NCBI RefSeq assembly: GCF_050003625.1
Contig: NC_134401.1
Location: 1,887,360 to 1,951,359 of the forward strand
Reading direction: 5' to 3'
DNA: 64,000 nucleotides
Source of the DNA: Haematobia irritans
Taxonomy: Eukaryota > Arthropoda > Insecta > Diptera > Muscidae
Under the pieces are notes generated by a model that was not told the origin of the DNA, ran no database searches, and saw only the letters and a program-made list of their open reading frames with translations. The position numbers and the translations under genes are program-made. Of the stretch, positions 36,901 to 50,100 are shown one piece after another. Position 1 is the stretch's first letter. Every line of letters begins with the position of its first letter.

Positions 36901-36976
36901 CTTTGGCCGAAGCAGGGATCGAACCCACGACCCTTGGCATGAGAGTCAGACGTAGCAACCACTGCCCCACGGTGCC
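36901..36976 (-). repeat. tRNA-like SINE head with T-run tail
   Basis: On the minus strand it reads GGCACCGTGGGGCAGTGGTT (A-box region), then GGGTCGTGGGTTCGATCCC (B box) and GGCCAAAG followed by about 22 T (36878-36900), a strong Pol III terminator. A standard anticodon arm and a paired acceptor stem are not evident, so I call it tRNA-derived rather than a tRNA gene. Confidence 0.7.
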
Positions 36977-37088
36977 AAACTAAATGTTTGTTTCTGTTAA
37001 ATAAACTTTGTTTATTCGGTTCGTGGGCGCCGCAAGCTATGCTATATAAATATAACTTATATGGATATTTATCTATTGATGACCATAA

Positions 37089-37170
37089 CAGGTACATAGC
37101 TCAGTGGTTAGTGTGTTGGCTTACAAAGTGCATGGTCCGCGGTTCGATTCTCCGTCCAGGCGAAAGGTAA
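37089..37170 (+). repeat. tRNA-like SINE head, family 2
   Basis: It has a good A box (TAGCTCAGTGGTTAG) and B box (GGTTCGATTCT), followed by CCGTCCAGGCGAAAGGTAAA and an A/T-rich tail. A partial relative inside the MITE at 57183-57815 shares CGTCCGGCAAAAGGTAAAA. It could be transcribed by Pol III. The stems do not fold as a regular tRNA by eye. Confidence 0.68.
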
Positions 37171-37480
37171 AAAAATTTTAAAAATTTATAAAATCGTATA
37201 ATTTCTTCTACATTGTTTGTATTACAGAAAAAGGTGTTAAGAACTAAAAATCTTCGTGGAAGTGAGAAAGATGTGTGGGAAAATGCAATTAGCCAGAAAA
37301 AATTTTTTTGAGTTAGTCTTTATGAAATTGTTTTTACATCCTGGAAAAGAATAAACGTTTATCACAAAAAGTATATACTTTTCTTCCAAATACACTTCCT
37401 TACAGCGAAAAGCAAATGAGAAACGAACTTTGTTTGTCTAAAATTTCGTTTGGGAGGAAAGAATTATTTTTTTGCGTGTA

Positions 37481-40400
37481 AATGTGATTCAAGTTTTTTC
37501 AAATTCAACAACGTTCATCTTTGTAGAAAAATATTCTATACAAAATCTCCTGAAGTACAGTTGGGAACCGCGATATAAATTTTGAGAATAGAAAAAAGTG
37601 TCCATTCGCCGGGGCCGCCAAGTACTACATGGTAAAACTAAAATAAATGATGATCATTTTATTTCACATTGAACTACCCCTCGTACATTATCTGTCTTGT
37701 TATAATGGATGATGGCAAAATTCAAACTCACAATTTCCACTACTTAGAAATTTTTTCTACTTTACATTTAATGCAATAGTTTTTTTTGTTTTTGTTATTA
37801 AAATTACAAGAGCCTTATGTCTGTCCAGACGGCCTTTTCTCCCCATGTGACTATGATGGAATGTATGATGGTAAGCTTTTACATTATTACTATAACACCT
37901 AGGCAACTTTTGGTGTTTTATATATCAAGGTGTCTAAGTTTCATTATGCTTTAAAGTGATTACTATGAGAATGGTGATGATGATGATGGTGCTGACTGGT
38001 GTCACATTGAAGACATTTACGACAATGAAGTTTTATCTAAGCACTTTGCATACAGTTTTGTAACTACTTACCGCAGACGTCATTAAAATGTCAAAATGAT
38101 AAGTTTGTTTATGACCGCAGGCTTTGTGGACCCTAAAGCGTGTGCAAAACGTATGCGTTTTACTATGCCCACTTGACATCAATCAAATCTGGGGGATTTC
38201 AAAAGGAGTCCAAAGAGATTTCTGCAATGATCTCCATGTCAATAATGTTGCAAGAAACACGACTGAAAACTGTTGGATGGTTTCTATTTCATCATTGCCA
38301 TAAAAAAGGGTAAAATACTTCTCGCGACTATTTTGCCCTGTCCAACAAGAGAAAATATCTCTATTCGAAGGGATACCTTAGATTTTTATGAGCTTATTTT
38401 CGCTTATTTGCCAAACAATGAAACGATTTATGATGCTTCATTCTTGTATCCTTGTAAACTCCTTAAATGGGCGTTATAGGATAGCTTCTTCCTCAGCAGC
38501 CGATGGCGGTCTTACCATTGGCCATTGTTTTTATAGGGTCATTATGTTATTTTGTTTTTGGCTAAAAACGAATCATCAAATGTCTAAAACTCTAAGAGGT
38601 GGTGCTGATCGTAAAACCCAAAAACATAGGACACCGAATGAATATTCCCATAGTCTTCCCCCTCCACCACCCTCTCTAGCAGTTGTTCTCAACAAACCAA
38701 GTATAGACGAGGCTAACAGTATGCCCTCTTGCATATATATTTTTATGTTGTTATAAAAGTGATTTTTATGATATTTTAAATTTTTATTGAGATGTATATG
38801 GGAGGAGTGGGAACAAGCGAATTTAGCTTCTTTGGAGGTGATTTTACATAGAGATTGGGTATGACAATCAGCCAAATTTGTAAGGCCCTAGTCTCTAAGT
38901 TGTGAAGAGGTGCTTCAGCAGCAGCACCAACCGACTGTCGGAAGATTAACATATTATGAACGCTTAAAGAATTTTAATAGCTCCATATACTTAATCAACA
39001 CGCTGACGCTGGGAGGGCACCAAGTTATATATGCTTTATTAAAAACCAGAGCACTTTTTTCCATAGACAAAACGAAATGAAACAAAACCGAAATGTTTAA
39101 ATACCAAAAAATGTTTCAATAAACCAAGAAATGCAAAGAGAACAAAACACGACACAACTGTGGGAATATTTGTGTCGAATAGAAATCGACAAACAAATAA
39201 ATAAGACACTTAAAATCAGGGCGAATTGTTTATTCATCTAAAATTAGTGTTTAATTTTGTATTTCCATGGATCAAAGATAATCAATTTTGTCTAATAAAA
39301 AAAATCTTCAAATACTCAGTTGTTCGATGAGTATCTTTCGTCAAATGACTTGGATTAAGGGAAATATTGGATTTTATTTGCAGAGGAATAGAATGTAGAA
39401 ATTTTTGGATAATATTTTGAAAACGATATCTGGAAATATTTTGAGTATAGTGCTTTTATATGACTTATATGAGGATATCCCCAATCACTCTTCCATGGCA
39501 CATCAAACATTTTACAAGTCTTTCGCCAAAAGGGATTTACTTACTGCTATTCATATTTCACGAGGCACAAGGTTGAGCTTTTCTTACAATTGCGGCCTTA
39601 TATAGGCTTCTCATAAAAGTTATCCTATAATTACATATTCGCACCGCCTAGGGCAAATGCAATTGTCGAAATTTTACCATACTGGATTCGAAAGCTGTTT
39701 TGCATTGGAAGCGGAGCAATATGTATATGTTTTGGCTATGGCACTTTTACATGACTTATGTGAGGATGCCCCTCAATCACTCTTCAATGACAAAGTAAAC
39801 GTTTTAAAAGTCTTTCTTCAATAGGGACTTACTTATTCCAATTGTTGTTCCACGGAACACAATGCTTTATGTTAACAATTACAGCCATATATAGGCTTCC
39901 CCTGGAGCAAAGGCAAATGTAGAAATTTAAGCAATTTTTAGCGTATTGGATTAGAAAACCATAGTCCACAATATTGTATTGATAGACTACTAATTGAAGA
40001 CAAATTTGCACTTTTTCATTGGTTAAGTTTAATATATTCTCCACATTAATTCTAGGATCGATACTGAGTTGCCACAGACCAACTATCGATTTGAGTTCTT
40101 TCCTATGTTGATGTATTATTAGCTGAGCAAATAAGCACGATCAGATTTTATAGCACATTTAATTTGAAGAACATTTGTTAAGTTAATTCATTGAAAAGGG
40201 GAATTACTTTCAGAGGTAATACTCTGATAGGTGATATAAAACCGATTAATATCTCACCTCAATTCAAGGTTACTTACTTACTAAGGCTAAATACTCCGAA
40301 GGACAATTCTTGGAATTCTCAACTAATGAAAAACACAGAGCACACCTCTTATTAAATTTTATTCTCTGGATTTCAGGAAAACCAAGACAAACAATTTTAT

Positions 40401-43400
40401 TAACATAGATCAAAGTTAAATCCATTAAGTCAATGAAAGAGTAATGATAAATACCTTGGAACGAAGGTTATTAATAATTTCCATCGTTGTAATATATCAA
40501 AGAATAAATTCCTTAATAAGGTTTACTCAATTATGTCTATTTTCAGCGGCAAGTCTTTGATTAGCGTAATAATAATGCAAATCCCGTTTAATATTTGGTT
40601 TCCGTCAAAAGATACCAGATTTCGAGAGTTAAAGTCTCTTTTCATTTTGATCCAATGGATGTCCTGGGTCTTATCATAATTTAAACACCCTAAACCTAAA
40701 CAGTGACGTCGAAGCAAGGAGCAGGAAACAATAACCATAATCAAACTCGTCAAATCCGATGCCAAAATCCTTCTGCCCATGATTGCAAATATATGTATTC
40801 CTGTTAAACTCCAGCATTTTCTATACAACACAAAAAAGAAAAAAACAATGAATGGGAAAACTGGTCTAACATAATGGCCAATGCATAAAGCGTCTGTCCG
40901 CGTGTCTGTTAGTCTAAAATCCCGTCAGTTTTTATGTCCGTCTTCTTTTCGACATTGAAGCAATTTCATTTTCGTTTTCACTTTCTCGATATCCTTGAAT
41001 ATTATTCGAAAATTATTGTTTGCGTTTTTTGTGGTCACGAAAAGGGAGGAAGAGAGCGAATGCTTACCTTGCTGTAGCACCTTTTACGGTTGTTATACAA
41101 CAAGGATTCGTTGGAGTGACTTTCCTGGAATTGTCTGTGAAAACCACTAGAATGAAATACAGACAGACAGAAAGATAATCAAAGCCAAATGGCCTGAATT
41201 GCTGAAAGTTGTCTTTATTATTTTGTTTTGCATTAACACTTTTTCATTTCGGATGATGATGATACTCCTTTCAGGCTTTTCACTGTCTTCTTGTCTTGTT
41301 ATTGGTGTGTTTCCTTGGTTGTCTGTGCGTTTTCCCGAGATTTTATTAAAAGTCAATAAGAGAGAAAAATGTAAAGCTCTTCCATCGAATCCATTGTACA
41401 ATTCAATACATTGAAATCCGCATTGAAATATAGGAGTGAAGGCTTAAATGAGGAGGAGGACGTAAGAATAGTAGACGGAATGAATGGTATATTGAAAAAA
41501 CATTGAAATAAAGTCAGCCGGAAAGTTCGGCAGAAATTGTGTGGTTTTGACTTGAACATTTGGGATTTGATTGCGTGTCAGTTTGCTTGGCTGTTGGAAT
41601 TCCTGGATGGCTAGCTAGTTGTCTATTTGTCTGTCGGAATATCTGGCAGACATTTCAGCACCAAGGGCGCCCTTTGTCTATTGACTTGTGCGTTTAGCCA
41701 GCCTGCTAGTTCTCAATTTTATATATCTGAATATGAATGTTAATTTATCAGTCAAGTCTACCGTGTTTTGGGGAACAAAGTGATTTTTCACCCGTCCTCC
41801 TCGGCCAAGCTTTGGTTTATTGTAAGCAAGTGGGGAATTAGTTTTTTTCTTGGAAAGAAATCAAAGCCAGTGGATATGAAATGGTCTAATCAAACAACAG
41901 CACCAAAAAGTTATTAGTGGTTCGGAACAAAAGCATATCAAAACCAAAAGGCAATTAATGTCGATTTTTGACCAAGGTGGTGGCAAGGGAATAACGAAAA
42001 GCCCGGAAACGGAAAGAGGAAAACAATGAAAAGTCCGTGAAAGCATTCCATTGTTTCACATTGTGATTACAACGAAAATTGACAGCCATTACCACAGTAA
42101 AAGAACCTCTGAATAAAAATGATTCCATAGACTCTTTGATTCCCTGTCAATGCCATCGGGGGAATAAAATTGTCAAGGACGAATATAACCTGGAAATTAA
42201 AGGAAATCATCAGCGAAAAATCTGTATAATTAATTCCACTAGGCTAATCTTTAATGTGAAGATTATTTTGTCAATGTAGTATAAATATTATGAAAAATGG
42301 ATGTATCAATGCAAATCAATTTGACAATACAAGTCCTCAAATATTGTTGACGGCAACCATGACAATATTGTCACCAATAATATAGTAATCATAAAGAAAT
42401 GAAAAATTTTGGGAAAAACCTCAACGTAGGAAGAACAAGTATATTGCTCCAGAACGAAATATTAGAAAAAACGAAATTACATTCTTTTGCATTAATTACA
42501 ATTTTAAATGCGAGCTAATTGGACATGAAGATTAAGGAATTGGTATTATTATGCTATTGAAAAGAAACTGCCAGATACCCATCTTACAAGCCTGACTATA
42601 CATATGTTTCAGTGTTGGCTAATCCACATTTCCATAGTCTCTAGAAAGATCTGGCTGGGTGAGATGATTCAATTTGGGTCTTATATGCTAATTTCTTATG
42701 GAAATTACACACGAGAATCATTTCTCCCAAGTTGAATCATTTTTTCACCACCACTGTGCATCATCTTTTCATATAGCTACAATCCCTTAATCTTATTTTT
42801 TCGATTTCAATTTGTTATTACATTACTGCATTTTCTAAGATTGATTCTAAAACGGGCTTTTAAGCTCTCTATGTATGCAAATAAAAAGATTTTATCTGAC
42901 GTTTTGTTGGTAATTTCCAACTTCTATTGGGATCAATTTTATTGAAATCTGGCAACAATACAAATATATTCTTCATATTTCTGATATTATTAAATGGTCA
43001 AAAGCGACATTCTTTTATATCCATTGTATATAACCCATTTTATTTTACCTTAATAAAACTTGTTCTGTATAAACAGTTTAAGAAATGCCTTATACGATTT
43101 TTTTCAAATTTATGAATAATTTGAAGAAATATTTAAACTTTTAATTTTCTGTTCTGAGTGACTGTTATATGACTCTTTACCTCGATTCACTTTTAACAAG
43201 CAATAAATTTTGTATTATTTTGGTGAAATTCAAAACGATTTTTCTTTTTCACATCACTGCCTAACAATGCCACACAAACCCTACAAAAGAAAATTGTAGA
43301 TAGGCGAAGGCGAAAATCCTGAATATTGTGGAATTAACTTGCACTTCAACGAGACAAGCACAATAAAACGGAAAAAGTTTATTTAACACCATTTACCATT

Positions 43401-45620
43401 CATAGAGTAAAATGAAGCTGTTCAAGCGTATATTTCTTCATAGAAGACAGTGGGGTTTTGTTTTAGCAGACATTATCGATATTTATACTTTAGACGTAAT
43501 TGTCTAAAGTTGGCAAAGTTTCACATTTGGTTAAGCTTTAACTGTACCAACGTTGTGTCGTATTCAACAATCATACACAAACGGATTTCAGATACTAAAA
43601 ATTCCGATAATTCTTGAGAACAAATGCATTGGTTGGACTAACAATTATATGGGAAAAAATTGAATTGCTTAGAAATAAAAAAATGTCTTCCTAGCTGCAA
43701 ATAAGATTGAAGATATTATTTTTTTTATCAATAACAATTTTATAAAGTTAATTATATGGTATATCCACTGTATTCATTTTGCGTATGCAACTATGCCTCG
43801 CATTAGTATCGCATCTACTACATGTATGCCAACGAATATCGAATATAAACACCCACTAAAGAGTAAGATTGGAAATGCAACAGTCATCACCAATGGTTGG
43901 AGAAATGACTTTGGGGACTTTCTGCCATATTCCTGATGAGTGTTTAGTTTCACACTAAAAGCTATAAATAGACAACTATCAGAGACAGAAAAAAATGAAG
44001 ATGTGAACTATATTTAAAACTAGAGATGGCGAGAGAAAAAAAAAAAAACTTTAGCCAACAATAATAACGAAAGAACATTCAAAGTGTACTTTAATGAAAG
44101 TTAGATGAGATATTGATTAAAAAAACTTTTTCTAAAGTATGACAACTTCAAACTAATCCATAGGTTGACTTCAGGGAGATCTCCATGGCGCTATTTGCAC
44201 CAGAGTTCTTAAAAATGTGTAAATGTGCCGATGTCACAAAAAATCTGGTTTGCCTTCAATCTAATAATGCTCCAATATCAGTAGATCTTCACATTTCGCT
44301 TGATTTATATCGACTATGTTGAAGTACTAATCTGAGATCAATATTAGTTTTGGAGCTATATCTAGTTTGGTACGAGTTTGTTTACTATTTAGAAAACGTC
44401 TTTGTGCTCTTTACTGAGCAATTGATTCTGAGTCGATTAGATCTGGATCTAGGGATAATATTTCTGATAGGACTATATAACGATCCATCAACTGATATAG
44501 TCCTATATAAATCGATCTAAAAATTTTACTTGAAGGCGACATTTTAATCCAATTTTTTAGAAGCTTTTAATACCCTTCAGATCTCACGTGAATACTGCTT
44601 TTTATAGGCCGAAAATCACCTATATGTTTCCCTCTCATAAGTCAATTTGAAAGTTTACTTCCAGAACTGGACTTTTTCGACATTTTTAAAAATTTCTGTA
44701 TGAAGTTAACCATAATAAAATGATCAAATAATATCCTATTACAGGCCCATATTGGTATGGTATGTGGCGTGGCTTTTGATTTACGCACCAAATAACTACG
44801 ACGTACATCATACATTGACATCTCTATATACATTGGCATTTTTCCATGCCATCGCTTAACATTTACTATAAATGTGACAAAATTTGACTTCTATTTTTTG
44901 GTGTAATAAAACTCTAGTTCATGTTTAAACTTTTTGCCTTTTTCAGTTGCAGTCGATTTCGTCGCCCCCATCCTCACTAAAATGTTCTGCTTTCGTTTTT
45001 GTTCCTTTAGTTATTTGAGATCATAAGCAATATGTCACATACGAGTGTATATTGAGTTGCAATTTGCTGTTGCATCTTTTTTTGAGCATTCCAGGAAATT
45101 GTAGAAAAGTAAGTGAAAATTGAGATCATAGATTTTGAGGGTGTGTGCAAATACTTGTGCGATGTAGTTTTCTGAATTTGAACGAACATTTAGGATAAGT
45201 GACAACTTTTGTTGAAAGTTTTTTTTTTGGAGAGGATAAAAAATGCTGTGTGGCGAAGTTTGCATGAAATTTTATATTTTTAAACTATATTCAATGTATG
45301 CATATTTTAAAGAGTAAAATATATACGTGTTACTTTATTAGTGAGTTGCACATAAATTGTAGTATGTAGAAATTTCATACCATTTCTTATAATTAACGCT
45401 AAATTATTTATATAAAAATAATTTTCATTTCATTATAGCCGAAAAGTATGCAATATTATCTATAGCTATTCAAAGACAATTAAGAAATAATTTTTAATTT
45501 CTTAATATATTCCGGGGAATCTGCTAGAGCATATATTTCTAAACCTTTGGAGAAGTAAAAATTCTTAAATTATTTTAATCAAATTAAAAATAACAAAAAA
45601 TCCTTTTTAAACTTTAATAA
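37481..45620. other. Non-coding stretch, 8 kb
   Basis: I see no supported gene. Open frames such as 38388-38756, 40523-40831 and 41147-41401 show no domain, splice structure or coding bias. The part 40850-42100 is less AT-rich than its surroundings. AATAGGGACTTACTTATT and TATATAGGCTTC near 39825-39900 echo AAAGGGATTTACTTACTG and TATATAGGCTTC near 39530-39610, an old local duplication of about 300 bases. Confidence 0.45.
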
Positions 45621-46118
45621 AGGTGTGCGCGTGACACGAAATTGTCGTGACACGCGTGAATCACGTGAGCTGTGAACAAAATCTGAAGCAACTCTCGTGA
45701 ATGTACGTGAATGACACTGAAACAAAAATGTTGTGCGTGAGAAATAAAATCGGTTTGTGAATGTGCGTGAATAAAATTTCTGCAAAATCACGCTCACGAA
45801 AAAATCAAGATTTAAGTCTTACTCGTATGTTAACTGAAATTAATTTAGCTGTCGAACTATATTCTATTAATGAATTTTGTTACCTTTGCTCATTTGTTGG
45901 AACATGTCGTGAGTCTCGTGAATTTGTCGTGAGTCATGTGAATTATCGTGAATCGTGCGTGAGCGTGAGTCTTTCAAAGTAGTTCATGCGTGAGTAATGG
46001 TTTTCATTTCGTGAACGTGCGTGAGTGTGAGTGTCTACTACACTTATCGTGCGTGAATAAATATTTTACTTCGTGAATGTGCGTGAGTTTGAATGAAATT
46101 TTACTCACGCGCACACCT
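45621..46118. mobile_element. MITE dense in CGTGA motifs, 498 bp
   Basis: AGGTGTGCGCGTGA at the left end is repeated inverted as TCACGCGCACACCT at the right end. More than 20 copies of CGTGA or TCACG lie between, mostly on the plus strand. Such dense subterminal motifs occur in hAT-type elements, where they bind transposase, but the flanking bases do not show a clear 8-bp duplication, so the superfamily is unproven. No coding capacity. Confidence 0.72.
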
Positions 46119-46189
46119 CTTGTTTACACGTTGGTAGAATAATACCCTGTTTATTGTGAATAAATAATCGACATGCTAAGTTCACTCCC

Positions 46190-46531
46190 CGTGGTGCAAT
46201 GGTTAGCATGCCCGCCTTGCATACACAAGGTCGTGGGTTCGATTCCTGCTACGACCCAACACCAAAAAGTTTTTCAGCGGTGGATTATCCCACCTCAGTA
46301 ATGCTGGTGACATTTCTGAAGGTTTCAAAACTTCTCTAAGTGGTTTCACTGCAATGTGGAACGCCGTTCGGACTCGGCTATAAAAAGGAGGTCCCTTGTC
46401 ATTGAGCTTAACATGGAATCGGGCAGCACTCAGTGATAAGAGAGAAGTTCACCACTGTGGTATCACAATGGACTGAATAGTCTAAGTGAGCCTGATACAT
46501 CGGGCTGCCACATAACCTAACCTAACCTAAC
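46190..46531 (+). repeat. Full-length tRNA-derived SINE, family 1
   Basis: A 14-bp direct repeat CTAAGTTCACTCCC (46176-46189 and 46532-46545) frames the element; its first bases may overlap the tail. The head has A-box GTGGTGCAATGGTTAGCATG and B-box GGTTCGATTCC. The body includes GTGGAACGCCGTTCGGACTC and GGCTATAAAAAGGAGG. The tail is (CCTAA)n. A target duplication with a simple-repeat tail fits LINE-driven insertion. This copy defines the family for the fragments at 5735, 33755, 55821 and 57127. Confidence 0.93.
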
Positions 46532-46741
46532 CTAAGTTCACTCCCAAGGAGATATCAGATTCAATTAAGATATCGATTTATATGGATAATATATCTAACT
46601 GGAGTTTTGCAGTAATAGTTAAATTTTTTAAGACTTCAAAAGATCCTGGACCAAAATTTCACTGAATAATAATCGGAATGACAAATACCTCTATGAAGAG
46701 GTTACAGAAATTATGACCCATTTATAGTCATTCTTCTAAAA

Positions 46742-47156
46742 GTTATTATGAAACTTACTTCATCTCCATAAAATTAGGGAACATTGCAGTAATGTATTAT
46801 ATTTTTTTTTTAACAATTTTGATTTCTTTGCCTTTAACGATATCCTTATCATTTGTAAATTTTTCACTCCATTTATAATAATAATCACATGTTATTTCCA
46901 TTTTCCCATGTTAATCTAATAATTCCTAATACTCCTGTCATCTTAATACGTTATTATGAAACTTACTTCATCTCCATAAAATTAGGGAACATTGCAGTAA
47001 TGTATTATAATTTTTTTTAACAATTTTGATTTCTTTGCCTTTAACGATATCCTTATCATTTGTAAATTTTTTACTCCATTTATAATAATAATCACATGTT
47101 ATTTCCATTTCCCATGTTAATCTAATAATTCCTAATACTCCTGTCATCTTAATACG
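46742..47156. repeat. Tandem duplication of a 208-bp segment
   Basis: GTTATTATGAAACTTACTTC starts at 46742 and again at 46950. The two copies run to CATCTTAATAC and differ only by a few changes in homopolymers (T-run near 46805 against 47010, one C/T, and CATTTTCCC against CATTTCCC). Such near-identity means a recent duplication or an assembly artefact. Nothing in the unit looks coding. Confidence 0.93.
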
Positions 47157-50100
47157 AATAAAAGATAATGTAACATTTACATGTTACCATTTTAATTTAT
47201 TGCCCACGATAAAAACACAATATTTCTTCGTCCTGTCCAGAAAGTCGTTTTACTCTTATCACAAAAACCATTCACTCCCACCATCCATGGGCCAAAGAGG
47301 AGAAAAAAATCATTCATTATGCAAAATTTGTTAAGCTTGTCCAATTTTTATTTAAATTTTACTCAAACAATATTGTAAATATAAAATTTATAGAGCGGAA
47401 AATTACTTTAAGAAATTGCATATACACTCTCACCAGAGACACACATTCTCTATTACAATGACAAGGATAGGAAAAAGGACATGAGTAGAGAAAAAAAGTC
47501 AAGTAGAGTCAACACCCTAAACGAGACCTTTTTATATAGGACCTGGCTATGGTTTAAAGAAATCTAGCAGCAAAATCGAAAATCATTCTTACTCACACTC
47601 CGCACCGTTTGTGAAGAAGAAAGGAAGGTCCCAAACTTCCCGCCAAGGAATTTTGTCCCACAAACACGGATAACAATGGCACATTAAGCAGCAAAGATGA
47701 AGGAAGAAGTGCCGAGTGAATCGGCCCTGTTAAATCCACCATTACCGCAAGAGAGATAAAGATTGCATTGCATTGATAGTAGTAGATGACATACAAATAT
47801 GTATACAAACACACACTCACACACATTTGAACGCTCCAACACACAAACACAAAAGTATTCACAATACATGTGGTATCTGTAACAGAGACCCACACACACA
47901 TACACACATCCGTGTCAAAAGTGGCATAGATACTAACAAGAACATAGCTAGATAAAGAGATACCACCAGCACTACTGGCATTTTTCTTAACAGAGATACC
48001 AACCAGCACATACAGATCCAAGAAAATTCACGCATTCTATTACACTGAGAAAAATATTAGAAATTGAAATATTTAATAAGAAAAAAATTAGAAAAACATA
48101 ATGATATTGTGGAAAAATCAAAAGGAAATCTCGGAAACCGGACAGGGTTGATTGTATTGGACAGGACTATATGGAATCTTTTGTCATATATCAGTGCTTT
48201 GGTATAGAAAAGTAGGTCTTAACTCAAGCGATATTTGCATAAGATTTGTTACCTGGATATATTACAGATATGATATGAACAAATTTAATTGTCACATGCA
48301 TATGAGAGTTACATTGACGTCTTAAGTGATACCGGTAAGGATTTGCACTTATAAGAAGTGTCCTAAAATATAGATGGTACCGAACATAGAAATGCCGTAT
48401 AGAAATATGTGAAAAACGGTCAGTTCATATTTCTTAGAGCTATGTCCAAATCAGCACTAATGTTTTGATTAAAAGGATACCATAAATATTTACCTGGCGC
48501 AAAATGAAGATCGTGACTTATAAATTCAATGTCTTCTATAAATTAATTCAAATCTTATCCCAGGAAAAAATGATCTCAATCTTCCAACACGCCTAGCCAA
48601 TTTTCGATATTTTATTGGTAGTACCCCTTCCTCGGAGCAAAGTTTAGTTCAGAATATAATAAGTAATGTAATCTTCGAATGGTTTGTGATCCATTGAATT
48701 GATTTCAAATGTGGATTGTGATGAATGGAACTTGCGTTTGTTTTAAGCAAAAAAGAATTCGTTCGTTAAAAATAATTGCTTGATGCGAGGTATAGCTTCT
48801 TTAATTTCTTAGAGCATTCCGAATGTGGATTTTTTTTGCTAGGATTAAATATCAAAACATATCAAAACTTTATGGCAAATGCATTTCTTTATATCGCAAT
48901 GTATTAAATTTTTCTAAATGTCTCGTTTCACCTACATTCATTGATTCTAGCAGGAACCTTTTTCAACTTTGTACTCTGGCATTTAACGAGCTTGGGAAAC
49001 ATGTTTCTTTAAGTTCTTCAAATTGAAATTGTTTGGCCAAAAGTTTTTGTGGACTCTTTGCACAAACTCTCACACATACATTAGTAAATCTATACAAAGA
49101 TGAAGGCAAGTAATTTTGCTCTAAATCCTCTACAGACAAAAAAAAAAACGAAAAAGGAACATTCATCTAATATATAATGTACGCAATGAAATGCTACTTC
49201 AATAGCAATTCACAAACGTTTTTTTTTTTGCTGAATTTTCAATTTTTTTATTTTATAGAAGGTTGTGAGCCGGCTCCTTATACAACCCCACAAAACTTTT
49301 GATTGTAAGTTACTATACCTTTTAATAAGATAAACATCTTGTGGGAAACAGGAAAAAAAAATTCTAAAAATTCTTATCCACCTGGGAAACTTGGAACCGC
49401 ACAACTTATTGTTAGTGATTGCTGGCGGAAAAAGTCAACCACCAAGGGAATTGGTCTCCCCCACAAACCATTTTCAAAGTCAATACTCCACATTGATCAA
49501 ATCGATGTTGACAAAAAGGCCAATTAAACTTAAACTATTGGCAAAGTTTGGAGGGTCATGGAATAGATTTACAGCCAGACCTAAATTGCATTCTTTTGCC
49601 AAGGGAAAATATTTTTCTTGCTTCTTCTATTTTTGCTTTGGATGCCATGGATGCAAGTAATCCTGACTAGTTAAGCTTATTTGTCTTCAGGTAATTGAAA
49701 ACTTGTTTAAATTTAACGGCGTCTGATATTAAAAACTCTGCCGTTTCAATTGTTAGGAAAACTTTTAGCACTTATTTACCGTGAAAAATAAACGCGAAAA
49801 TTTTTCCAACTTTATGATTACAATGATTTTTTGCTTTTGCATTGCTGGTAATGGACAAGAATGGTAATAACTATCACTTAAAATGCTAATGACAATGTCA
49901 TTAGAGTTGTGAATTTTTTAATAGTTTTCCACGGTAACTTTTTCCACTTTTTGTCTGCCTGATTTTCCTTAGAAGTGGCGGAATGAAGGAAATCCTAAAG
50001 ATATGCGTTAAAGCCATTCGCAAACATGGTGGTTATCAACATCCAAAAATCTCTCACGACTATTACAACACTCAAAATGGGAAAGAAAGAAAACTTTAAG

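Larger units (their letters stand above)
36566..37478. mobile_element. TA-flanked MITE carrying two tRNA-like modules, 913 bp
   Basis: TA at 36564-36565 and 37479-37480 brackets inverted ends: CACGCAAAGAAAAAAAACG on the left and CACGCAAAAAAATAATTC inward from the right. The arms carry ACGTTT/AAACGT-like motifs. The interior holds a minus-strand tRNA-like unit (36901-36976) and a plus-strand one (37089-37165), pointing away from each other. Confidence 0.75.

Noticed and set aside
37089..37165. A possible tRNA gene
   Set aside because: The boxes are good but I cannot fold a full cloverleaf. It lies inside a MITE and has a related copy at 57562.
46190..46265. A possible tRNA gene (A and B boxes present)
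   Set aside because: There is no regular acceptor stem or anticodon arm. It is followed by a repeated SINE body and tail, framed by target duplications, and present in several copies.
47593..48021. A 142-codon minus-strand frame as a Val/Cys-rich membrane protein
   Set aside because: Its middle is a translation of a CA/TG-rich patch (about 47808-47912). No domain, signal peptide or splice structure is seen.
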